Shown piece after piece: positions 35,922-43,707 of a stretch of 64,000 nt of DNA; position 1 is the stretch's first letter; every line of letters begins with the position of its first letter. The position numbers and the translations under genes are program-made. Where the stretch lies: NCBI GenBank assembly GCA_036404435.1, contig DASWZN010000048.1, forward strand, positions 186,001 to 250,000, given 5' to 3'. This stretch comes from DASWZN01 sp036404435 (GTDB taxonomy: Bacteria > Acidobacteriota > Terriglobia > Bryobacterales > Bryobacteraceae). The notes below the pieces were generated by a model. The model saw only the letters and a list, made by a program, of their open reading frames with translations, searched no databases and was not told the DNA's origin.

Positions 35922-37292
35922 GCGCGGGAGCGTCACGCGGAAAGCGGCGCCGGAAAGGCGGCCTTCGACCAAACAGATGTCGCCGCCCATCAGCAATGCG
36001 TTCTTTCGGGCGATGGAGAGGCCGAGGCCCATGCCGCGCTTCTTGAACGAGATGGCGGGTTCAAACAGGGTCTGGCGGGCTTCGGCGCTGAGGCCTGGGC
36101 CCGAGTCGTGCACTTCGAGGGCGACGCTCGCGGCGTCCGAGGAGGTGATGGCGAGCACGGCGCCCCCGGGGCCGGCAGCTTCGGCGGCGTTCTCGAGAAG
36201 GTTCGAGAGGATGCCTTTGAGCAAGTCCTCGTCGCCGAGGGCAGCGGGGCCGGAACCCGCCAGCACCACGTTGTAGGCAACCTCGGGGTGGGCGGCTTTG
36301 AGAAGCACGATGCGCTCTTCGAGGACGGCGTTGACGGGGACGGCGGCGGAGCGAACGGGCGGCTCGGCGGCGAAATCGGAGAAGGCGCGGACGCGGCGCT
36401 CCAGGCTCTCGACCTCGTCGATGACGATGCGCGCGGCCTGCTCGATGAAGGCGTCGCCGGGGTTGCGTGCCACGATTTCCTCGAGTGTGAGGCGGATCGG
36501 CGTGAGGGAGTTCTTCAACTCGTGCGCCATCTTGCGGGCCAGCAACTGCCAACTGGCGAGCTGGGTGAGGTAGACCAGGCGGCTGCGGCTGTGCTCGAGC
36601 TGGGCGGCCATGTCGTTGAAGGCCCGAATGGCGCGGCCGGTTTCATCCGACCGGCGGGCGTCGAGACGCACGGCGAGATCGCCCGCGGCGAGGCGGCCGA
36701 GACCGGCTGTCAACTGGCGAATGGGACGGCTGGTATGGTGCGCCATCAGCGCCAGCAGAACGAGCGAAATCAGCCACACCGAGGCGGCCAGCAGAACGTA
36801 GGTGTAGACGAAGCCGCGGCGCAGATCGAGCGCGCCGGCGCGCTGAACCGTGTCGCGAGCCTGGCGGTACTCGTCGGAGATGCGCGTCATGCCGAGAGGG
36901 CCGATCGGCGCCGACCAGGACAGGACCTGGTCTGAGCGGCGGGCGAGGTAGGTCAGCCGGTCGCCATCGGGCTCCGAGAGCACAAAGCGCTCGGGCTCGC
37001 CGGATTCCCAAAACTGGCGGACTTCGGGCGACAGGCCGGAGGCCTGTCCTACTGGGGCCCAGCGGTGTTCCGGGGCGCGGCCGGCAGCGGCGTCCGCTTT
37101 GAGGGAGTCGCGCACGTGCTGGTAAAGCTCGCGGCCGGCTTGCTCGGTGACCTTCGAGAGGCGATCGAGCTGGTCCGTCGAGGAGTAGGCCAGGCTCTGC
37201 TCGATCAGAGTAGTGGTGAGCCACCAGGTGGCCACGAGCGGCAGCAAGGTGGCGCCGGCGAAGATGAGGACGATGCGGGCGCGCAAGCTCAT
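35817..37292 (-). CDS. NtrY-like membrane histidine kinase with repeat-derived segments
   Basis: 491 residues from the ATG at 37290-37292, which overlaps the DUF4390-like gene by 4 bp (ATGA). Two membrane helices (residues about 7-28 and 150-175) bracket a periplasmic sensor region. A HAMP follows (about 175-230), then a DHp with phosphoacceptor His in ARKMAHELKNSLTPIRLT and a HATPase with N-box ILSNLLENAAEA, DSGPGL and GMGLGLSIARK. HELKN-LTP and the neighbouring regulator identify the NtrY type. Two oddities: residues reading VGQASGLSP in the sensor region are encoded by a palindromic repeat (37031-37047), and the last 33 or so residues after VTLPRQSA come from the 115-bp element. Catalytic residues are all intact. 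Confidence 0.88.
   Translation of the reverse strand: MSLRARIVLIFAGATLLPLVATWWLTTTLIEQSLAYSSTDQLDRLSKVTEQAGRELYQHVRDSLKADAAAGRAPEHRWAPVGQASGLSPEVRQFWESGEPERFVLSEPDGDRLTYLARRSDQVLSWSAPIGPLGMTRISDEYRQARDTVQRAGALDLRRGFVYTYVLLAASVWLISLVLLALMAHHTSRPIRQLTAGLGRLAAGDLAVRLDARRSDETGRAIRAFNDMAAQLEHSRSRLVYLTQLASWQLLARKMAHELKNSLTPIRLTLEEIVARNPGDAFIEQAARIVIDEVESLERRVRAFSDFAAEPPVRSAAVPVNAVLEERIVLLKAAHPEVAYNVVLAGSGPAALGDEDLLKGILSNLLENAAEAAGPGGAVLAITSSDAASVALEVHDSGPGLSAEARQTLFEPAISFKKRGMGLGLSIARKNALLMGGDICLVEGRLSGAAFRVTLPRQSAASYQLSEERQTGASVSPRNAQSPERHLIADS
37031..37047. repeat. Palindromic repeat inside the histidine-kinase coding sequence
   Basis: ACAGGCC-GGA-GGCCTGT is a perfect 7-bp hairpin followed by CCTAC. 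It matches the intergenic copy at 35786-35807 but is read in frame as part of the kinase sensor domain (VGQASGLSP), with no frameshift. Confidence 0.7.
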
Positions 37293-37903
37293 CGCACCAC
37301 TCCGGGGCGTGCCAGCGAAGCCAGGCGGAAGGGACCGGCGTCGATGGACCAGCGGCCGTCGCCGCCCCGCGAGCGGCGGCTGAACAGTTCCACCAGGCGG
37401 GTGAGGCTGACGCCTTCCTCGGTCATCACGTGCGGGTCCTCGGCGGGGTTTTCGGCGCGCGCTTCCAGGCGCAACCAGAAGGGCTGCTCCGGCGCGAGGT
37501 CCGCCTGGGGCAGCACCATTTCCCGAATGCACCAGGATTCGGCGTCGCGCGCGGAAAGGCGGTCCACGGACCGGCGCGGGTTGCCCAGCTTGGCGATGGA
37601 GAACCTCTGCTCCCACAAGTCGTAGCTGAAGACGAAGCGCTCGATGTCGCGGTGGGAGACGCTCGCCCAGCGGTCGGTGGAAAGCGCGAGTTGGAGGGCG
37701 AAGGGCACCAGCGCGCCGTTCTGCAGACGTTCGAGGGCGCTGCCGGAGACGAAGCGGAGCTGCGGCGCGGAGACGCGAATCTGGCCGCCATCGAGGCGCG
37801 GGTCCAGGGCCTCGTCCGGGAGGGCCTTGGAAAAACACGCGCCGGAAGCGGGCAACAGGAGGTACAGAAGCTTCCGGCGCGTCATGCGATCTGGGCCGCT
37901 CAT
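37289..37903 (-). CDS. DUF4390-like exported protein
   Basis: 204 residues. The N-terminus (MTRRKLLYLLLPASGACF) is a signal peptide, possibly of lipoprotein type given the Cys. The remainder is beta-rich with an even spacing of Trp/Arg/Phe (FALQLALSTDRWASV, RFVFSYDLWEQRFSI, PFWLRLEARAENP), resembling DUF4390 proteins. In Betaproteobacteria DUF4390 genes stand immediately before ntrYX homologues, and the same order occurs here, which strengthens the call. It overlaps both the Omp85-like gene (TGATG, 1 bp) and the kinase gene (ATGA, 4 bp). A second Met six codons in is also a possible start. It may feed an envelope signal to the kinase (inference). Confidence 0.8.
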   Translation of the reverse strand: MSGPDRMTRRKLLYLLLPASGACFSKALPDEALDPRLDGGQIRVSAPQLRFVSGSALERLQNGALVPFALQLALSTDRWASVSHRDIERFVFSYDLWEQRFSIAKLGNPRRSVDRLSARDAESWCIREMVLPQADLAPEQPFWLRLEARAENPAEDPHVMTEEGVSLTRLVELFSRRSRGGDGRWSIDAGPFRLASLARPGVVR

Positions 37904-39129
37904 CAGAGATTCAAACCAGCGATGAAGACCGGCTCGGGGCGGCCGTTGCGAATGGGGAAGGCCAGGAGCAGGGCCAGGTCGCCCAGGCGGACGCCGCCGC
38001 CAGCGGAGTGGCGGAGAACGGCGCGCTCGCCGGCGTCCCAGACCGCGCCGGCATCGTAAAAAGCCTCCACGAAGCGGTATCGGTATTCGAGCGAGTTATG
38101 AACGACGCGGTTGGCGCCCAGCGGGGCCAGGTCGTACCTATTCCAGCCGCGCAGGGTGGTGCTGGTGCCGAGCGCGAAACGCTCGAACAGAGGCGCGGCG
38201 CCGCGAATGACGCCGGCGGTGAGGTGCGTGGAGACGCGGTGCGCCCCGTGCCACACGGTGTAGCAAAAATCGAAGGTGTGGCGGGTGTAATCGAAGTCGC
38301 TGGCGAGAGAAGTGGTGGCCGCGCGCAGGCTGTAACCTGCCTCCACCCGTTGCTGACTGGACCCAGTCCCCTCCAAGAGCCGATCATAGCGCAGAGTAGT
38401 AATCACGGCGTTGGAGGATTCCGAATGCGCGGCCGAAAGCTGAGGTTGAAGCTGTTCAAAGCTGAGGCCGAGGGAGACCTTCAGCGAGCGGGCCAGGGCG
38501 AAGGTGGCCACCGGCTCGAGGTCCTGGCGGGCGCGGTAGAGTTCGGCAGAGCCCGCCGCGGCGGCGCTCGTGGCCGGGCTCCAGGATTCGTGGAAATCCT
38601 CGAAGTCCAAAGCGAGACGCAGGCGGCCGTCTTCGATCTGGCGGTTTTCGTAGCGCGCGCGCAGGCCGGTCGAGCGCTCGGCCAGCGTGTCACCGTCGCT
38701 GAGCAGGCCCAAGGTCACGATGTTCGCATGGGACTGGGCGGTGGCATCGACCTCGCCGGTCCAGCCGCTGTTTGAAGTGTAGAGCGCCTTCGGGGCGGCC
38801 AGATCGAAGCGCTGCTCGTGGCCGCGAATCTCGATGACAATCCGGACGTGCTCGGGCAACTCGCCACGGAGGATCCGGACCGAGACGCTGCGCCCGGGCA
38901 GGGCCTTATCGATCAGCCGCGACACCTGGTCGAGTTTCTGCTGGCTGAACTTCTGGCCGATGAGCGCGTGGATCTCCTGGCGGAGATTGCGGCTGAGCCC
39001 GGCCGGATCGACGCCGCTGACTTCGACGTTCTCGACGGTGTAGCGCTCGTTGACATTGGCTTCGAGGTCCTGCGCGGAGGCGAGCAGGGCGGCCAGGGCC
39101 AGGAGCGCCAGCAACCGGAGAGCTTTCAT
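37903..39129 (-). CDS. Omp85/TamA-like outer-membrane protein (short)
   Basis: 408 residues. Signal peptide MKALRLLALLALAALLASA; one POTRA-like domain (about 22-110; YTVENVEVSGVDPAGL, GQKFSQQKLDQVSRLIDKAL); then a beta barrel. TSTTLRGWNRYDLAP corresponds to the conserved L6 loop (RGW in place of the usual VRGF/Y), and the C-terminus FIAGLNL has the outer-membrane pattern. It is shorter than BamA, with a single POTRA, so it is probably not the essential assembly factor but a relative such as a transporter or TamA-type protein. It leads the operon Omp85-like, DUF4390-like, kinase, regulator. Confidence 0.82.
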   Translation of the reverse strand: MKALRLLALLALAALLASAQDLEANVNERYTVENVEVSGVDPAGLSRNLRQEIHALIGQKFSQQKLDQVSRLIDKALPGRSVSVRILRGELPEHVRIVIEIRGHEQRFDLAAPKALYTSNSGWTGEVDATAQSHANIVTLGLLSDGDTLAERSTGLRARYENRQIEDGRLRLALDFEDFHESWSPATSAAAAGSAELYRARQDLEPVATFALARSLKVSLGLSFEQLQPQLSAAHSESSNAVITTLRYDRLLEGTGSSQQRVEAGYSLRAATTSLASDFDYTRHTFDFCYTVWHGAHRVSTHLTAGVIRGAAPLFERFALGTSTTLRGWNRYDLAPLGANRVVHNSLEYRYRFVEAFYDAGAVWDAGERAVLRHSAGGGVRLGDLALLLAFPIRNGRPEPVFIAGLNL

Positions 39130-39301
39130 ATGGCGGGAGCGGTAGCAATCGGGCGGCCATCTTTAACTGATTGAAAAGCGGCGCGTCGCTGAGACGGCAG
39201 GTGTGAATTGCAGGCACAGGTGTGCCAGCGGAGGGGCTACGCCCGCCTGACGAACTTCGTCACGGCCGACCGGTTTCGAGTGGTTTCGGACACCCCGAGC
39301 A

Positions 39302-40891
39302 CTACTTGCTGAGGCGCAGGACCTCCGACGAGATCGACAGGAAGGCCTGGGCGAGCTGCGAGGGGCTGGACGAGAAGATGAAGGTGCCCTGGGGCTGGCT
39401 GGAACTCGTTGCGCAGTTGGTCTCCTGCGAACACGCCGAGTACAGGGGCGGCGAGTTGTAGTTGTCGCCGTTGGGGTCGTTGGCGATGCGCTGCATGAGC
39501 ACATAGTCGGGAGGGTTGGTGGAGGTGCCGCCCAGCCCGATCACGAAGAAATAGGCCGGGAGCGTCGCGTTGGTGCGGGCCTGGGAGGCGGCGGAATCGG
39601 CGGCGTTGAGGGCGGCATTGTGGAACGTTTGCCAACTACTGGCGACGACCTTGCCGCTCGAGAGACTGACCGGAAGGTAGCCGGGGCTCAACTGGTTGCC
39701 CCACACATCGGTGGTCGGATACCACGCGATGTCGCTGGGCGGCGGGCTGGGGTTCTGGCCGCCGCTGCTGTTGAAGGCGCAGCCGGACGCAGTGGTGAAG
39801 CTGGAGCTGTTGAAGTTGTTGCTGGTGGTGGTGGCCCAATACTTAAACAGGAGGTAGAGCTTGTTTCCAGTGTTGGGGTCGTACGAATAGACTCCGCCGA
39901 TCATGCCCGCGGGTATGTTTGCATAGTAGCTGCCCGAGCCCAGGGACTGGCCCGGAGTCCAGCTTGGCAGGACGGAGGCGGTGGCGAAGCCGCCCTGGCT
40001 CACTTTCTTGCCTTTGGTATCCGTGCAGGTGCTGCCGCTCGTGAGGGCGGTCTTGCCGCTCGCGGAGTCCCAGAAGTTAAGCGTGAGGGTGTTGGGGAGG
40101 CCGTCGGTCTCGAACATGATGACGTTCAGCGCGCCCGGCTGGTCGATTTTGTAGATCTCGTTATAGGCGACCGAGATGGCCTGGGCGGTGCTGGTGCCGC
40201 CGCTGTTGCAGGTGATGGTGTCGAGCGCGCCAGTCCCGCTTCCCAGGTTGTTTTTGTAGCCCAGCGTGGTCTGGAAACTGGTAGTGGGCGAGGAATGGAT
40301 GTACACGTTGTCCGAGAAGGAAACCAGCCCGATCTGATCGCGGCCGGCTGCGAACTGGCCGGTGAACAGCTTGGCCGCGGTGACCATGCTCGAGCAGGCG
40401 CCGCTCATCGAGCCGGAGCGGTCCAGCACCATCATCACGACCACGTCGCGGCGGGAAGCGTTGCCGGTGGCGGCCAGGGGGGTGGAACTGGCACCGAACC
40501 AGCTCATGAAAAAGCTGGGCACGTTGGTGGAGGCGTTCACAGTGACGTTGCGGACATGGGAATTGCTCGCATCGTCGAAAACGGTCACGGTGGAATTGCT
40601 CATGTTCGTGCCCGTGGTCCCCCAGGCACCCGAGGGGAAGTTTGCGTAGAACCAGTTGACGGCGTTGTTCTGGGCCGAGGTGGCCTGCGCCGCGGTCGTC
40701 TGGCCCAGATTGAGGGCGCGAGCCGCGGCCAGGGCGGCGCCGTCGACGGCGGCCTGGAACTGCGCCTTGACCGAATAGAGGACGCTCACGTCGATCATCA
40801 GTCCCACGGCGGGGACGATGAACAGCAACGAGACTCCAGCCAGCATCAGGCTGACTCCTCTTTGGCGGGAACGGCTGCGGTGTTTGGGCAT
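39302..40891 (-). CDS. TadG-like vWA-domain protein of the Tad pilus locus
   Basis: 529 residues. The first 50 residues are the Tad_N type (RGVSLMLAGVSLLFIVPAVG, a membrane helix, then DVSVLYSVKAQFQAAVDGAA). A von Willebrand A domain begins near residue 150 with a MIDAS motif DRSGSMSG, and continues with Gly/Ser/Thr/Asn-rich sequence to the end. TadG-family proteins are exported proteins encoded with the type IVc (Tad) pilus machinery. The ATPase, secretin and pilin genes of a full Tad locus are not in this window. It lies 14 bp downstream of two TadE-like genes, in one operon. Confidence 0.86.
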   Translation of the reverse strand: MPKHRSRSRQRGVSLMLAGVSLLFIVPAVGLMIDVSVLYSVKAQFQAAVDGAALAAARALNLGQTTAAQATSAQNNAVNWFYANFPSGAWGTTGTNMSNSTVTVFDDASNSHVRNVTVNASTNVPSFFMSWFGASSTPLAATGNASRRDVVVMMVLDRSGSMSGACSSMVTAAKLFTGQFAAGRDQIGLVSFSDNVYIHSSPTTSFQTTLGYKNNLGSGTGALDTITCNSGGTSTAQAISVAYNEIYKIDQPGALNVIMFETDGLPNTLTLNFWDSASGKTALTSGSTCTDTKGKKVSQGGFATASVLPSWTPGQSLGSGSYYANIPAGMIGGVYSYDPNTGNKLYLLFKYWATTTSNNFNSSSFTTASGCAFNSSGGQNPSPPPSDIAWYPTTDVWGNQLSPGYLPVSLSSGKVVASSWQTFHNAALNAADSAASQARTNATLPAYFFVIGLGGTSTNPPDYVLMQRIANDPNGDNYNSPPLYSACSQETNCATSSSQPQGTFIFSSSPSQLAQAFLSISSEVLRLSK

Positions 40892-40905
40892 CGGAATTCG
40901 ATTCT

Positions 40906-41598
40906 TCAGAAAAAGGAGCGCGCGTAGACGCTACCGCCCACGAAGCTTCCCAGGGTCAAGTCCGAAGACTGCTCGTAAAACTCGGCGACGTAGCAGACCT
41001 GGCCATCCTGCAACGCCGTCTTCCACAGAGCCGTGAAGCTGGCCTGCGCGGCGGTGGGGAGCTTGGCTCCAGCGTCGGTGACCGGATTGGCGATGACGCC
41101 GGCGGTCGAAATCGCGGACGTGGATGGATTGCCCAGCGTGCTCGGTTTGGTGTTGGCCAGGGTTCCATTTCCGAACTGAATCCGCTGGGTGAACACGAAG
41201 CTGTTGGCATTGGTGCAGCTCCCAGCTCCGACCGCGGCGCAATTGGGGCTGGTGGTCGACCCGACGTACATGACCCGCGACAAGGTCACCAGCGCGTTGC
41301 CCGTGTTGCTGGTGTTGGTGGCGCTGTTGCCGGTGAACGTCGAGCCGATCTGGAGGTTGAGACCCGTGGCCAGCCTCTGCGCCAACTGCTGCATGGAATA
41401 GGTGGAAAAATCGGCGCCGTGGATGTACATATTGTCCAAGTCGCGGCACACCTGGTTGACCTGGATGCTGCGGATGAGGTTCATGCCGGTGACGAACGCA
41501 CCCACCAGGAGGCCGGCCAGCATGAGCGCCGTAATCGAGAACTCGACGAGCTCCTGGCCTTTGCGCCTTCGATTGCGCCCTTTCTCAGCCTTGCTCAT
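40906..41598 (-). CDS. TadE-like pseudopilin
   Basis: 230 residues from the ATG at 41596-41598, which overlaps the preceding gene by 4 bp (ATGA). The N-terminus MSKAEKGRNRRRKGQELVEF is followed by a hydrophobic helix (SITALMLAGLLVGAFVTGM), the TadE/prepilin-like pattern with Glu after the cleavage-type Gly. The remainder is Thr/Asn/Ser-rich. TadE proteins are minor pseudopilins needed for Tad pilus assembly. The frame extends upstream across the neighbouring gene, but that part is not genuine. Two Cys pairs (NCAAVGAGSC) may form disulfides. Confidence 0.83.
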   Translation of the reverse strand: MSKAEKGRNRRRKGQELVEFSITALMLAGLLVGAFVTGMNLIRSIQVNQVCRDLDNMYIHGADFSTYSMQQLAQRLATGLNLQIGSTFTGNSATNTSNTGNALVTLSRVMYVGSTTSPNCAAVGAGSCTNANSFVFTQRIQFGNGTLANTKPSTLGNPSTSAISTAGVIANPVTDAGAKLPTAAQASFTALWKTALQDGQVCYVAEFYEQSSDLTLGSFVGGSVYARSFF

Positions 41599-42167
41599 TC
41601 GGGCACCGAATTCACTCCGGCCGGGTATCCGCCCAGGATGTCGGAAGAATAGACGTTGAAACTCAGCGGGGTGGTCGCAAACAGGCCGCCCGTCCCGAAG
41701 GTGCCGCTCAGAGGCGCCAGCCAGGCCCACGATACGTTCTGCACGGAGACCTGGACGATGTTGCCGGGGATGTTTCCGCCGCTGGGGATGGCCGTGTTCA
41801 GATTGGTGGGCGAGTAGTAATTTACGAAGATATGCTGCGGCGTATCGGTAGTGGTGACCACTCCCAGGGCGTAACTCTGGACCACCTGCTCGATGGAAGC
41901 GTCCTGGCCGAGGGTGCCGGAGGTCTGGAAGGTGATGGCATAGCGGCATCCTTCCCGCACCGCATTTTCGAGCGTGCTCCAGCGGAACAGGAGCAAGGAA
42001 AGATCCGCAAACGCGAAGATCAACGCCAGCAGCGGCAGGAGCGTAAACGCAAGCTCGACCATGATAGCTCCGCCGGCCCGGTTCCGCCGCCTGAAGGCGC
42101 GCAGAGCTGTCGCCGTCGGCGCCTCCCGAGGCGTTGCGGCTTCCGGGATTCGGTTTAGTGAAAGCAC
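41595..42167 (-). CDS. TadE-like pseudopilin
   Basis: 190 residues. A basic leader precedes RNRAGGAIMVELAFTLLPLL, the prepilin-like Gly-x4-Glu/hydrophobic helix signature of TadE proteins. One Cys-containing loop (REGCRYAITF) follows; the rest is beta-rich. First gene of the three-gene operon, transcribed away from a 260-bp spacer that contains the repeat at 42287-42309 and two palindromes. The start is uncertain: a Met is used at 42167, but a more internal one could apply. Confidence 0.8.
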   Translation of the reverse strand: MLSLNRIPEAATPREAPTATALRAFRRRNRAGGAIMVELAFTLLPLLALIFAFADLSLLLFRWSTLENAVREGCRYAITFQTSGTLGQDASIEQVVQSYALGVVTTTDTPQHIFVNYYSPTNLNTAIPSGGNIPGNIVQVSVQNVSWAWLAPLSGTFGTGGLFATTPLSFNVYSSDILGGYPAGVNSVPE

Positions 42168-42286
42168 ACCCAGCCCGATTGAATAACGAGAAGAGTAGCA
42201 GTGGAATCGGGTTCCTCCCTTAGCTCTCGACTGGGCTTATGCGGAGGGTGACCGGAAAACGGGGGTAGTCAGCCTGAGCAGACTAT

Positions 42287-42309
42287 GGGGGCAAAACTGC
42301 CTGCCTCAC
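42287..42309. repeat. Copy of the GGCAGGCAGTTTTGCC repeat, reverse orientation
   Basis: The complement of this stretch reads GTGAGGCAGGCAGTTTTGCC followed by CCC. It shares a 16-nt core with 33413-33428. It lies in the spacer between the Tad genes and the plus-strand unknown gene. Confidence 0.6.
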
Positions 42310-42321
42310 GGCGAGTGTCCA

Positions 42322-42335
42322 CCCCCATATGGGGG
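42322..42335. promoter_or_regulatory. 14-bp perfect palindrome CCCCCATATGGGGG (possible operator)
   Basis: It is centred in the divergent 262-bp spacer between the Tad operon and the gene at 42430. TATGGGGGCA recurs 45 bp to the left (42284-42293), and a second palindrome GTACCGGTAC lies at 42365-42374. No matching regulator is known to me. Confidence 0.35.
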
Positions 42336-42387
42336 CATTTAAGTACTGTAAAACTTCTTTGGTAGTACCGGTACGTAGAAGAAAACA

Positions 42388-42416
42388 TTGAATTTAGTTT
42401 CATGCGAGCGTATTAT
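42388..42416 (+). promoter_or_regulatory. Sigma-70-type promoter TTGAAT-N17-TATTAT
   Basis: TTGAAT (42388-42393) and TATTAT (42411-42416) are separated by exactly 17 bp. The predicted start is near 42423, only about 7 nt before the ATG at 42430, so the message would be nearly leaderless. Confidence 0.6.
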
Positions 42417-42429
42417 TCTCTTGGTGCCT

Positions 42430-42858
42430 ATGAATAGGTTGCGGGTAGCAACGTGTTTTTGTGTGGTGATGGCTGCGGTAGGTCAACAGGCCGCCAGGAT
42501 GTACCCCGGGGCTAAGCTGGACAAGGCCGCCACGGAGCAGGCGAAGGCCGCTCCCGCGGTGCAACCGGACTTCGAGGTAACTGTCTATACCACCGCCGAC
42601 GGCTTCGATAAGGTCTACGGGTTCTTCCAAAAAAGTGGCAAGGAGTACAAGGTAATCGGAAGCGGGGCACGGAAGCTGCCGAACGGCAAGGAACTGCGCG
42701 ACGCCTTTTTTATTCTGGACGCTGGACAGGATCTCGTCTCCTCGAAGCGCTGGGTGAAGATCCAGCGGCCGTACATCGGGCAGTATGGCTTGGGGCGCAA
42801 CGTGGGCCAGAACGACATCAAAGACATCACAGCCATCGTGCTGACGCGGAAGAAATAG
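42430..42858 (+). CDS. Secreted protein of unknown function
   Basis: 142 residues beginning at the ATG at 42430, chosen because it opens a signal peptide (MNRLRVATCFCVVMAAVG) and lies just after a good promoter; an in-frame TTG further upstream would fall inside that promoter. The mature domain (MYPGAKLDKAATEQAKAAPA, then DFEVTVYTTADGFDKVYGFF) has an alternating alpha/beta pattern and a Gly/Arg/Asn-rich end. It resembles other small exported acidobacterial proteins that start MYPGAKLD but has no assigned function. Converges with tyrA, 6 bp between stops. Confidence 0.75.
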   Translation: MNRLRVATCFCVVMAAVGQQAARMYPGAKLDKAATEQAKAAPAVQPDFEVTVYTTADGFDKVYGFFQKSGKEYKVIGSGARKLPNGKELRDAFFILDAGQDLVSSKRWVKIQRPYIGQYGLGRNVGQNDIKDITAIVLTRKK

Positions 42859-42864
42859 ACCGGG

Positions 42865-43707
42865 CTATTTCCTGAGGCGGGCGGCAAAAGCCGCCGCCGT
42901 TTCAAAAGCGCGCCGCATTTCGTCCGACGTGAGGCCTGCGCGGAGGCGCTGAAGTTCCTCGATTGCCGCGGCCAGGGCGCTATCGACGGCTTCGCGGTTG
43001 GTCTCGAGAATGTCCCGCCACAAGTCGTAGGAGCTCGAAGCCAGCCGGGTCATGTCGGCCAGGCCGGGGCCAGCGGCCTTGAGATGCTCGGGGGCGGTGA
43101 GGCGGGCGGCCAGCGTCGAGGCCAGCGCGGTCGAGAGCAACTGGGGCAGATGCGAAGTGAGCGCGACCACGCGGTCGTGCTCTTCGGCAGTCAGGACTAG
43201 GGGCAGCGCGCCGATCTTACGAATCCAGAACAGCAACTCGCGGGCGGCGGGTGTATCGAGATCCGCGGGCGAAGCGGGCGTGAGGATCCAGGTGCGGCCG
43301 TCGAACAGAGCCGCGTCGGCTTCGGCCGCGCCCCGTTTCTCCTTGCCGGCCATGGGATGCCCGCCCAGGAACTGAGCGCCGCGGATCGAGCGTCGGGCCT
43401 GCTCGACGATGCGGGTCTTGGTGCTGCCGGCATCGGTGACCAGCGATTCGGGGCGGAGGCACGGCCCGATGACGCGCAGCGTCTCGAGAATGCGGCCGAT
43501 GGTTTGGGAAAGGTAGACCAGGTCGGCGCGGGCCACCGCCTGCACCAGCGGGAGCGCTTCGTCGATGGCGCCACGCTCGAGCGCGTCCTTGAGCGCGGGC
43601 GCGGAGCTGACGCCCAGAACGCGGCCCTCGAACCCGGCCGCCTTCAGCGCCAGACCGAACGACGAGCCAATCAGGCCGGTGCCGACGATGGCGACGGTTT
43701 CAATCAT
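42865..43707 (-). CDS. tyrA: Prephenate dehydrogenase
   Basis: 280 residues. N-terminal NAD-binding fold with VGTGLIGSSFGLAL, the conserved catalytic-His segment LGGHPMAGKEK, and the C-terminal helical domain with SHLPQLLSTALA. It converts prephenate to 4-hydroxyphenylpyruvate in tyrosine synthesis. No ACT domain is attached, so allosteric control by tyrosine, if any, lies elsewhere. Last gene of the aromatic operon, overlapping aroF by 4 bp (ATGA). Intact and of normal length for a monofunctional TyrA. Confidence 0.93.
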   Translation of the reverse strand: MIETVAIVGTGLIGSSFGLALKAAGFEGRVLGVSSAPALKDALERGAIDEALPLVQAVARADLVYLSQTIGRILETLRVIGPCLRPESLVTDAGSTKTRIVEQARRSIRGAQFLGGHPMAGKEKRGAAEADAALFDGRTWILTPASPADLDTPAARELLFWIRKIGALPLVLTAEEHDRVVALTSHLPQLLSTALASTLAARLTAPEHLKAAGPGLADMTRLASSSYDLWRDILETNREAVDSALAAAIEELQRLRAGLTSDEMRRAFETAAAFAARLRK

